A program made the translations under genes and the position numbers. A stretch of DNA of 8,644 nt, taken from NCBI GenBank assembly GCA_965369945.1, contig CBDUST010000197.1:1-8644 (forward strand), in the 5' to 3' direction. This stretch comes from JADFNO01 sp965369945. GTDB taxonomy: Bacteria; Planctomycetota; Phycisphaerae; Phycisphaerales; SM1A02. Shown one piece after another: positions 1 to 4,982 of this stretch; within the stretch, counting starts at the first letter, position 1, and every line of letters begins with the position of its first letter. The notes beneath the pieces are model-generated. The model did not search any database. It was given only the letters and a program-made list of their open reading frames with translations, and was not told the origin of the DNA.

Positions 1-783
1 TTGGTTGTGCAGTCGGTCGATATTTTCGCTGCCGCCAAGCTCCTCCGCCCAGGCATCCGTCAGCAAACAGTCTCCCCGGTAGCCGGGTTCGTCGACGGCG
101 TGAAGATGCTCTCGCAGGCGCTCGCCCAAACCGCGATGCGGATTCTGGCGGAACATAGGGCCCGGTTCGACATCAGCTATTTCAGCTGCTTCCTCTGCAA
201 GGACGACATTCATGGCGGTGCTGGCTGCGTAGAGGCGCTCAGGTGAGAATTCTGCAATCTCAGGCCTGAAGTGCGGCTCAAGGTCCCGGACCTGCCGGCT
301 AAGGTAGCGGTGCTGCGCCTCGCGGTGTTCGGGAAGGCTCTCGGCGATCTCACGCTCTACGTGGATGTCAACGGGCATGCTGGTCAGCTGCTGCGTGAGG
401 CCGTGGTAGAGGAAACGGCTGAGGTCGTTGATTGCCGACGTGGGCATGCCCCGGAGCTTGCGGCGTAGTTCGGCCTCATCCTCTGGTGGAAGGCCTCTTC
501 CGGCATCACTCACTGGTAGCAAGCGTTCGTCCGGCGGAGCGTCCCACACGCGCCGAATCTTGAAGGCCGCACTGACCAGGAAGTGGAGACGATGCGAGAG
601 ATACGCGGAGACGATCGCGAGTTCATGGTACGGCTGCGTGCGGCCGGCCATGCGAAGCTGCGAGTCGTAACCGATGCTGTCCTCTTCCGTCACGACGAGG
701 GGGTAACCGGTTCTTCCACGTACCTCGTGGACGAGATCGATGGCATAGCTCGGCAGTGCTAGCGCCGATGCCTGGGAACCCAT
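1..783 (-). CDS. Unknown protein, N-terminal 261 residues, runs off the left edge
   Basis: The reverse strand is open without a stop from an ATG at 783 to base 1, with strongly GC-rich third positions, so this is almost certainly a real gene whose 3' end is outside the window. The protein starts MGSQASALALPSYAIDLVHE and is mostly helical and soluble by eye, with no signal peptide or membrane segment. Recognisable stretches are YHELAIVSAYLSHRLHFLV (about residues 53-71), DIHVEREIAESLPEHREAQ (about 143-161) and GYRGDCLLTDAWAEELG near the end. Several His/Glu pairs occur, but no HExxH, so I do not call a peptidase. No clear Shine-Dalgarno site precedes the ATG, and the frame is open upstream only to a TGA near 866. 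I do not recognise the family; its coding nature is clear, its function is not. Confidence 0.85.
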   Translation of the reverse strand, partial: MGSQASALALPSYAIDLVHEVRGRTGYPLVVTEEDSIGYDSQLRMAGRTQPYHELAIVSAYLSHRLHFLVSAAFKIRRVWDAPPDERLLPVSDAGRGLPPEDEAELRRKLRGMPTSAINDLSRFLYHGLTQQLTSMPVDIHVEREIAESLPEHREAQHRYLSRQVRDLEPHFRPEIAEFSPERLYAASTAMNVVLAEEAAEIADVEPGPMFRQNPHRGLGERLREHLHAVDEPGYRGDCLLTDAWAEELGGSENIDRLHNQ

Positions 784-1250
784 GTGTGCAGATTGGCGAG
801 GGGAGTTAAATAACCGCGCCTGACAGCGTGCAGGGCGTGCAATTGATGCGAACCATGACAATCATCCACCTCGTAGCGCATGTCATCCCGTGGCTCCTCA
901 GTCCCTCACGGCCCGATCCAATTGACTGAGAAACCGGACTCTCCTGCGTTCTCGTTCCGCGGTGATGTGCTTGCAGCAGTTCTTTCGCTTGGGTAGTCTT
1001 CGCCGCAACTGCTACCACGTGCCTGCTAGCGGCTGCCCTCTTGAGGCATTCGTTCCGGTAAGCGAAGATCTAAAACAGCAGCCGGGCTGCGTATTCCGGC
1101 AAGTCCAGCAAAGACCTGGACGTCGGTGGGATCTCGGAGGATTGGCCGCCTCAAGTTTTTGACGAGGCCGTCAGGAGTCACATCCTCACGACGAAAGGAG
1201 AGGTCGTTCCGCAGAGATGAAGCAGCAGGGATGCGGACAAAGGGACAGCA
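784..1250. other. Gene-poor region between divergent genes
   Basis: About 470 bases lie between the divergently placed unknown genes at 1-783 and 1251-1829. Promoters for both should lie here, but I see no convincing -35/-10 pair; the best match is a TTGACG at 1159-1164 without a good -10 partner. Only short frames are present (for example minus 806-1018 and minus 759-881), and none has recognisable similarity. I see no RNA gene, repeat or mobile-element end. Confidence 0.5.
1239..1245 (+). promoter_or_regulatory. Ribosome binding site of the 1251 gene
   Basis: AAAGGGA lies five bases upstream of the ATG at 1251 and decides this start over the in-frame ATG at 1278, which has no such site. 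Confidence 0.55.
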
Positions 1251-1829
1251 ATGGCGCAGGCATCGGAAGAGTTCGATATGAGTAGTGTGCCAGGATTAGG
1301 CCTGGTTGGCCTAGTGTGGCGGACGGTTATGACGCGTCTTGATCGCTGGCCGGGTGCGGAGATCGAGCACGAGCTTATCAGAATCGACAGCGAGGTCATG
1401 CGGCCTTGCAGGCAGGTGACGCGTTGCTACGCGCCCGGAACTCTCGCCATCAGCGCGCGGATCGTGAACACGCGGAGACCACATCTGTACATCCGTTCAG
1501 TTGAGCTCTTCGTCAAACAGGGCGATGCCTGCGGCTTGATCCCACTGCACCAGAACGCGTTCGCGGACACCACCGAACCGCTCAAGCACCTCGAGCCACG
1601 GGCCTACTACCTGATTGTGGAAGACCTCGACGGAGATGATTGGAACGTCTACCCCGCTCTGCTCATCCCAGATCGTGCGATAATCACGGTTCGTGGTTCA
1701 AGCAGGCATCAGATCTGGAATCACCAGGGGCCGAAACTACTTGAAGATGTCGGGACACTCTTCGCTGACCGCGAGGAACAGATGTCCGGACCGAGCGGGC
1801 GCGTGACAAAACTCGCACGCCCGAGCTGA
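1251..1829 (+). CDS. Hypothetical protein, 192 residues, probably beta-rich
   Basis: The frame starts with ATG at 1251 behind an AAAGGGA site and ends with TGA. The protein has no signal peptide or clear membrane segment; GLGLVGLVWRTVM near residue 15 is only weakly hydrophobic. The middle (about residues 60-150) alternates hydrophobic and polar residues, as in a beta-rich fold: LAISARIVN, LYIRSVELFVKQ, YYLIVEDLDGDDW and DRAIITVRGSS. I recognise no family and no catalytic motif. It stands alone, divergent from 1-783 and convergent with the M41-like gene at 1968-2702, with a hairpin between the convergent pair. Third-position composition and the ribosome binding site support real coding. The tail, roughly from residue 170, is polar and looks disordered. 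Confidence 0.65.
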   Translation: MAQASEEFDMSSVPGLGLVGLVWRTVMTRLDRWPGAEIEHELIRIDSEVMRPCRQVTRCYAPGTLAISARIVNTRRPHLYIRSVELFVKQGDACGLIPLHQNAFADTTEPLKHLEPRAYYLIVEDLDGDDWNVYPALLIPDRAIITVRGSSRHQIWNHQGPKLLEDVGTLFADREEQMSGPSGRVTKLARPS

Positions 1830-1885
1830 CCCCGCGGACCGGTCTCCCTAGCGGAGCAACGGCGCCCGCCTCACCACGTAGGAGG

Positions 1886-1912
1886 GCTCTACCGCCTTTC
1901 GGCGGGGCGAGC
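1886..1912. terminator. Hairpin between convergent genes, possible bidirectional terminator
   Basis: The arms GCTC (1886-1889) and CCGCC (1892-1896) pair with GGCGG (1901-1905) and GAGC (1909-1912) around a TTTC loop, with a small internal mismatch. It sits between the ends of the convergent genes at 1251-1829 and 1968-2702. No T-tract follows on either strand, so it is at best an atypical terminator. Confidence 0.35.
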
Positions 1913-1928
1913 GATGACGTTGTACCGC

Positions 1929-1944
1929 GAGGTAAAGGTACCTC
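1929..1944. repeat. Perfect 6-bp inverted repeat downstream of the M41-like gene
   Basis: GAGGTA (1929-1934) and TACCTC (1939-1944) are separated by four bases, 23 bases beyond the stop of the minus-strand peptidase gene. It may be a second 3'-end hairpin of that transcript. No U-tract is seen. Confidence 0.35.
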
Positions 1945-1967
1945 AAGGGCTTTGGACCGAGGAGGAG

Positions 1968-2702
1968 TCAGTCAAGACTACGTGCCTCAACGACCTTACT
2001 CATGATCATGTTGATTTGCTTTTTGTCGAGCCGGCCCTTCATGATCAATTCATCAGCGACGGCCTTGATCTGATCCCAAAGGAAGCAATGGTTGTCGAAC
2101 ATGAATCTGCAATGTGTACGGGCGGCAGCGATCAGCCCCTTTACTAGCGGAGCGTCGTTGTCCAATGATGGAGATGCTTGCTGGATGATAGCTCTCGCAT
2201 TCTGGATATCCTGCCAGGCATAACGGTCATCAGATGCTCCGGTGTATTTCTCTTGTGCGACTGGACCGGCCATGCACACCATGACCATACCGATGTCCAC
2301 GCACCAATCGAATCTCTGCTCATTGTCTTCCGGCTCGCCGGGATCAACGCAACCAAGTAGGTCTTCGCCCGAATCGTCGACAGCGCCGTCAATGGCGACG
2401 GACGCCAGGGACCGTCGAAGGTGACGACGCATGAGCGCATGCCCGGCTTCGTGGTAGGCTCGCACGTCACGAGTTGGCACTTCACTATTCGTGTTGTTGG
2501 AAATCTCAGAAGCCTCAAGAACGCCTTTTTTGCGGATGGTTGGATGATAGAACCTGCGCGGGCGTCGAATCACAGGAAATAATAAGATCGGTCGTTCGCA
2601 CAGTCTGCGTCCGGGCCGACAGAAGCTGCTGACGGTCGGCCCTGCGGGCACGGCGGCCGCAAGAGCGATGGACCACGAGAGTCTGAGGACATCATCGGCC
2701 AA
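1968..2702 (-). CDS. Stand-alone M41-type (FtsH protease domain) zinc metallopeptidase
   Basis: The frame encodes YHEAGHAL at residues 83-90 (counted from a TTG at 2702), the HExxH zinc motif of FtsH-family peptidase M41. About 70 residues later comes AGPVAQEKYTGASDD (145-159) and then WQDIQNA (163-169), matching the FtsH stretch that holds the third zinc ligand, an Asp; D165 is my best candidate. The end, AVADELIMKGRLDKKQI (214-230), matches the last helices of that domain. There is no AAA+ ATPase domain and no clear membrane segment, so this is a free peptidase domain and not FtsH. Residues 1-70 look unrelated and partly low quality, and the true start may be GTG at 2480 (VPTRDVRAYHEAGH), giving 170 residues. 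It lies downstream of a PIN remnant and a dual-XRE regulator on the same strand, and may act as that regulator's protease (inference). Confidence 0.75.
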   Translation of the reverse strand: MADDVLRLSWSIALAAAVPAGPTVSSFCRPGRRLCERPILLFPVIRRPRRFYHPTIRKKGVLEASEISNNTNSEVPTRDVRAYHEAGHALMRRHLRRSLASVAIDGAVDDSGEDLLGCVDPGEPEDNEQRFDWCVDIGMVMVCMAGPVAQEKYTGASDDRYAWQDIQNARAIIQQASPSLDNDAPLVKGLIAAARTHCRFMFDNHCFLWDQIKAVADELIMKGRLDKKQINMIMSKVVEARSLD

Positions 2703-2901
2703 GGACTTGAGGCTGCACCGTAGGTGCCGTTAGATGCCTGACTTCGACCACAGAGCGCAGCCCAGCGCAGCTTGGAAGGGCTTGCCTGCCAATACGTCTC
2801 CCTGTTCGGCTGCCTGTCGTCAGTCGTTGGGCGGTTACCGCGGCAGCTTCACGCTGGGTCGCAATGAAACTGTAAACGTTGGTGTCGAGATACAGCTGCA
2901 T
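2692..2901 (-). pseudogene. Truncated PIN-domain (VapC-like) remnant
   Basis: From ATG at 2901 the frame reads MQLYLDTNVYSFIATQREAA, the typical first strand and helix of a PIN-domain nuclease, including the first metal-binding Asp of LDTN. After about 24 residues the similarity is lost in all three frames of this strand, and the frame closes at 2692 with Arg/Gly-rich sequence. The other conserved acidic residues of the fold are absent, so it cannot be an active ribonuclease. It lies 76 bases downstream of the dual-XRE regulator on the same strand and overlaps the doubtful N-terminus of the M41-like gene. I read it as the 5' end of a toxin gene cut by deletion or replacement, with the junction near 2820. 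Confidence 0.6.
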
Positions 2902-2977
2902 AGGGGCCTGCGCTCCGCGCGTCACTCCACTCTACTTACGCTGATGTGGTATGCGGTCACGCTTCTGGAAATCGCGG

Positions 2978-3469
2978 TCATCGGTCTCGATGCTTCGCAG
3001 CCATCGAGTCTGTGAGCGCGAGACTGTAGAGAGCTACTGGATCAAGCCCGAACCGATCCGCAAACCTCTCCGTCAGTCGAACTGACGGACGCTGACGATT
3101 GTTCTCCAACCGAGACAGGTACGCACGATGAATGTCAAGCTCGGCGGCCAGGTCCACCGCCCTCATCCCTGACTCGCTTCGATAGCGCTTGATGGTTTCT
3201 CCAAACGTTGGTTCGAAGCCCTCCGGTGTTCCTATGCACTCCAGAAAGAAGTCCGGCTCCCATCCATGTGCATCGAGGTATTCAAGCGCTGCGGCACGAT
3301 ACAGGCTTCGATACTCGTCTCGTGGCATTTCCAAAGCCTCTGCAAGATTCCTTATCACTTTCGACGGCACCGGGCCACGACCCTTCTCAACGTAACTTAG
3401 ATACCGGTCCGAGACTCCAACCCTGGCCGCTAGTCTCCGCATCGAGTATCCGCGTTCGATTCGGCGCAC
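2978..3469 (-). CDS. Transcription regulator with two XRE-type helix-turn-helix domains
   Basis: This is a 163-residue DNA-binding protein. The first XRE domain, about residues 3-50, contains YSMRRLAARVGVSDRYLSYV and the capping LAEALEM. The second, about 88-150, contains IKRYRSESGMRAVDLAAEL, HRAYLSRLENN and LTERFADRFGLDPVAL. A linker with DAHGWEPDFFLECIG joins them. The start is GTG at 3469, supported by AGGGGAG nine bases upstream (3479-3485). In-frame codons upstream (VGEIIRV) also resemble the first XRE helix but offer no start before a TGA, so the true N-terminus could be longer. XRE proteins usually repress their own and nearby promoters. Here the gene faces away from the ubiquitin-like operon and heads a minus-strand series with a PIN remnant and an M41-type peptidase. 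Whether it controls the operon is unknown. Confidence 0.85.
   Translation of the reverse strand: MRRIERGYSMRRLAARVGVSDRYLSYVEKGRGPVPSKVIRNLAEALEMPRDEYRSLYRAAALEYLDAHGWEPDFFLECIGTPEGFEPTFGETIKRYRSESGMRAVDLAAELDIHRAYLSRLENNRQRPSVRLTERFADRFGLDPVALYSLALTDSMAAKHRDR
3070..3088. repeat. Perfect 8-bp inverted repeat inside the XRE gene
   Basis: CCGTCAGT (3070-3077) and ACTGACGG (3081-3088) flank a 3-base centre. It lies in codons for RPSVRLTER of the second XRE domain, so it may be incidental; as DNA it is also operator-like. Confidence 0.4.
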
Positions 3470-3499
3470 GCGGATGATCTCCCCTACGGGCGCCGAATC
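3458..3499. promoter_or_regulatory. 10-bp perfect inverted repeat bracketing the ribosome binding site of the XRE gene
   Basis: GATTCGGCGC at 3458-3467 and its exact reverse complement GCGCCGAATC at 3490-3499 are separated by 22 bases. On the minus-strand transcript the 22-base loop holds the AGGGGAG site and most of the GTG start codon, whose last base begins the 3' arm. The stem could act on RNA, limiting translation of the regulator, or on DNA, as an autoregulatory operator for this two-domain repressor. Both roles are inference; the repeat itself is plain in the sequence. Confidence 0.55.
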
Positions 3500-3547
3500 T
3501 GAGTAGCGACCGCTTGTTCATTGCATAGTGGATGAAGGCGCATCCAG

Positions 3548-3557
3548 CTTTATAAAG
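3548..3557 (-). promoter_or_regulatory. AT-rich palindrome, candidate -10 region of the XRE gene
   Basis: CTTTATAAAG is a perfect 10-bp palindrome and the most AT-rich spot upstream of the regulator. Read on the minus strand it gives TATAAA, close to a -10 element, about 60-70 bases before the ribosome binding site. No good -35 is visible at the usual distance, so the call is weak. Confidence 0.3.
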
Positions 3558-3782
3558 GTATTCCCGGACGGCATGATTCGAGCTCCTCCACTCGGGCCAA
3601 CGTCACCAGATCATGCACAAGTGCAGAAGAAGACAGCGGCGGGCATTTCCTACATCGTTCCGAAGAACAATTACACGTTCGCCCACCGCCGTCTCTAACG
3701 GATAGTACACCGTGCCTTGACACGCGACAAGCGGCAGTGCGCTGCCGTGATCCACTTACACAGGACTGGCAGGCAGACCGCA

Positions 3783-3806
3783 GGGCTGTAGCCCGAAATT
3801 TTTTTT
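3783..3806 (+). terminator. Short hairpin followed by eight Ts, weak terminator candidate
   Basis: GGGCT (3783-3787) and AGCCC (3790-3794) form a very short stem, followed by GAAA and eight consecutive Ts (3799-3806), which stand out in this GC-rich DNA. The stem is shorter than usual, and no plus-strand gene ends here, so function is doubtful. Confidence 0.25.
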
Positions 3807-4123
3807 CGCACATGCTGAGTTGTGGCGCCACGTGTAATGCCTAGTAAGGAGTGCCTGAAGTTCGCCGCGTTGCGGGCGTCTTTTGTCGTTGACCCGAGGT
3901 GGTTGCGCGTGTATGCATTGTGACACTCGTGTTCGCGCCGCGCCTCGTGGGATAGGCGCAGGTTGATCGGCGCCGCGCCCGACAAGCCCACGTACTCGTT
4001 GAGACATTCACGGAGCCAGAGAGATGACAACCCTCGCACAATTTGCTGAGCGAATAAGAAAGCAGCACGCTGGCCTTCGGCGTGTGGTGCTACGTGTACT
4101 GGATTGACGACTTTGCGGATGAG

Positions 4124-4138
4124 ATCCGACGGTCGGAT
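4124..4138. promoter_or_regulatory. 7-1-7 inverted repeat upstream of the operon, operator candidate
   Basis: ATCCGAC (4124-4130), a single G, and GTCGGAT (4132-4138) form a perfect dyad ending 40 bases before the first start codon of the operon. Size and spacing suit a dimeric regulator such as an XRE protein. A TTGACG at 4104-4109 could be a -35, but no good -10 follows at standard spacing. Confidence 0.4.
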
Positions 4139-4148
4139 GCTCATCACC

Positions 4149-4162
4149 TTTGCTAGGGCAAA
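4149..4162. repeat. Small second dyad next to the ribosome binding site
   Basis: TTTGC (4149-4153) and GCAAA (4158-4162) flank TAGG, immediately before the ribosome binding site of the first operon gene. It is too short to call by itself. Confidence 0.25.
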
Positions 4163-4165
4163 AGT

Positions 4166-4171
4166 AAGGAG
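4166..4171 (+). promoter_or_regulatory. Ribosome binding site of the ubiquitin-like gene
   Basis: AAGGAG with a 7-base spacing fixes the start at ATG 4179 rather than at upstream in-frame codons. Confidence 0.75.
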
Positions 4172-4178
4172 CAACGAC

Positions 4179-4415
4179 ATGAATACAGCAAAACCCGTAA
4201 CCGTCGAAGCCCTCGGCTCGGGAACCGAGCATCAAACTGACATCGAGCCGGCGACGACAGTCGCGCAGATCTTGGAACAGATGGGCCTCTCGTCCACGGT
4301 TGCGTGCATGGAAGCGCCCGGCGGTGGGCGCCTGATGGGCCCTAACGAGAAATTGTATCCGATGGTCAAGCCGGGAGAGAAGCTCAGCGTTTCTCCAATG
4401 ATGGACGCGGGCTGA
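4179..4415 (+). CDS. Ubiquitin-fold modifier (MoaD/ThiS-like Ubl), C-terminal Gly exposed
   Basis: This 78-residue protein has the beta-grasp order: strands at KPVTVEALG (5-13) and HQTDIEP (18-24), the main helix at TTVAQILEQMGL (26-37), then TVACMEAP, a short GPNEKL element and the last strand PGEKLSVSPMM (65-75). It ends MDAG, so a free C-terminal Gly is made without any extra tail; the penultimate residue is Ala rather than the usual Gly. The last third resembles MoaD (a Gly-Asp/Glu turn followed by a strand and Pro before the end). It is expected to be adenylated and thioesterified by the E1 encoded at 5592 and passed to the E2-like protein encoded next. There is one domain only, unlike the two-domain BilA. 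It is the first gene of the operon, with AAGGAG 7 bases upstream. Confidence 0.85.
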   Translation: MNTAKPVTVEALGSGTEHQTDIEPATTVAQILEQMGLSSTVACMEAPGGGRLMGPNEKLYPMVKPGEKLSVSPMMDAG

Positions 4416-4427
4416 TGAGCGGCGCGG

Positions 4428-4982
4428 ATGACCATGCTACTCATCGTTGCCGTTGTCGCCGGCCTCGTGAGCGCCGCGTTCGGCGTGGGCCTCGTAGTCT
4501 CGCACGAGAACAAGAAGGTGAAGGAGCGTCGCCGCGCGCAAGACTTGGCGGCTCACCGCCGCAGGGAGGCGCAGGCAAGGCGCGAGCAGCATCGCCGGCA
4601 ATTGGCAGGGCCGCGCCGCCCGTACGCCACGCCAAAGTTCCCGGGAACACCCCTCGGCCCGTGGTTGAGGCGCAACGGCTGGAGCTTCGACGGGGTCGAT
4701 TATCGCGGCTGGTACCACACCAGCCTCGGCGCGTGGCAAGGCCGGATCGAGTACCGCGATGGCAACTTCGAGGTCTACGTGATCCATCCGCCGGCATGGA
4801 TCTTCAAGGGACGCGACGGTGAGTGCGTTCGGAACAGACGTCACGAGGGGGCTTGGATCCACCAGGAGAGGTATCAGCCCGGCGTGCGGGAGACGATCCG
4901 GGCGACCGAAGCCTTCATTCTCCGCCAGGCGCAACGAGCAGGAGTCAAGAAATGCATTCGTGGAAAGTCGCAAGCAAGATAA
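4428..4982 (+). CDS. Membrane-anchored E2-like (UBC-fold) conjugating protein
   Basis: This 184-residue protein starts with a membrane helix, LLIVAVVAGLVSAAFGVGLVV (4-24), then a basic, probably coiled-coil stretch (27-62, many Arg/Lys/Gln). The domain at about 74-170 follows the bacterial E2-like pattern: a Trp/Gly-rich strand WYHTSLGAWQGRIEY (95-109), FEVYVIHPPAWIF (114-126) with the Pro pair, GEC with candidate catalytic Cys133, then GAWIHQERYQPGV (141-153) with His145, and a closing helix ATEAFILRQAQ. The usual E2 HPN triad is not present, as in other prokaryotic E2-like families. The gene starts 12 bases after the Ubl gene, with only a weak ribosome site. Its position between a Ubl and a JAB gene, with an E1 in the operon, supports the call more than similarity alone. 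It should carry the modifier as a thioester on the cytoplasmic side of the membrane (inference). Confidence 0.7.
   Translation: MTMLLIVAVVAGLVSAAFGVGLVVSHENKKVKERRRAQDLAAHRRREAQARREQHRRQLAGPRRPYATPKFPGTPLGPWLRRNGWSFDGVDYRGWYHTSLGAWQGRIEYRDGNFEVYVIHPPAWIFKGRDGECVRNRRHEGAWIHQERYQPGVRETIRATEAFILRQAQRAGVKKCIRGKSQAR
4940..4944 (+). promoter_or_regulatory. Ribosome binding site of the JAB gene, inside the E2-like gene
   Basis: AGGAG with a 7-base spacing picks ATG 4952 as the start of the JAB gene. The open frame continues upstream, but those residues look like read-through of the E2-like gene in another frame. Confidence 0.75.

Larger units (their letters stand above)
3522..4178. other. Mostly non-coding or decayed stretch between divergent units
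   Basis: Between the dual-XRE gene and the ubiquitin-like operon no intact gene is convincing. The stretch holds the AT-rich palindrome at 3548-3557, a short hairpin plus T-run at 3783-3806, the XRE-like remnant frame and the dyads just before the operon. The plus-strand frames here are short. Confidence 0.5.
3695..4180 (-). pseudogene. Probable decayed XRE-family remnant antisense to the operon start
   Basis: This minus-strand frame begins in LLLTFALAKVMSIRPSDLIRKV (ATG at 4180 or 4144). It closely resembles the final helices of an XRE domain, where a LAKALGV-PSDLI type pattern is common. The recognition helices that should precede it are missing: upstream sequence is the ubiquitin-like gene in antisense. 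The following codons (about 3840-4020, LWLRECLNEYVGL and NLRLSHEARREHECHN) have strikingly GC-rich third positions, which supports former coding. The last 50 codons, including an AAAAAA run and many Cys/Arg, look random. I read it as the 3' part of a regulator gene truncated where the operon joins. A chance open frame is the alternative. Confidence 0.35.

Noticed and set aside
759..881. Minus-strand 40-codon frame MRYEVDDCHGSHQLHALHAV... overlapping the start of the 1-783 gene
   Set aside because: It has a start codon behind a GAGGAG stretch, but the distance is long, third positions are not biased, and no family is recognisable.
2520..2535. A-run (AAAAAAGG on the minus strand) in the M41-like gene as a programmed frameshift site
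   Set aside because: The peptidase motifs lie entirely downstream in one frame and nothing recognisable lies upstream in another, so there is no product to join.
3467..3521. Frameshift at the 5' end of the XRE gene, with MNKRSLLRFGA from ATG 3521 as the true start
   Set aside because: In-frame codons VGEIIRV upstream of GTG 3469 do resemble an XRE helix, but GTG 3469 has a well-spaced AGGGGAG site, so no frameshift is needed.
4024..4107. Plus-strand micro-frame MTTLAQFAERIRKQHAGLRR ending before the Ubl gene
   Set aside because: It is only 27 codons. A second frame (VWCYVYWIDDFADEIRRSD) could extend it through a frameshift, but the opposite strand reads as an XRE remnant here, which is the better explanation.
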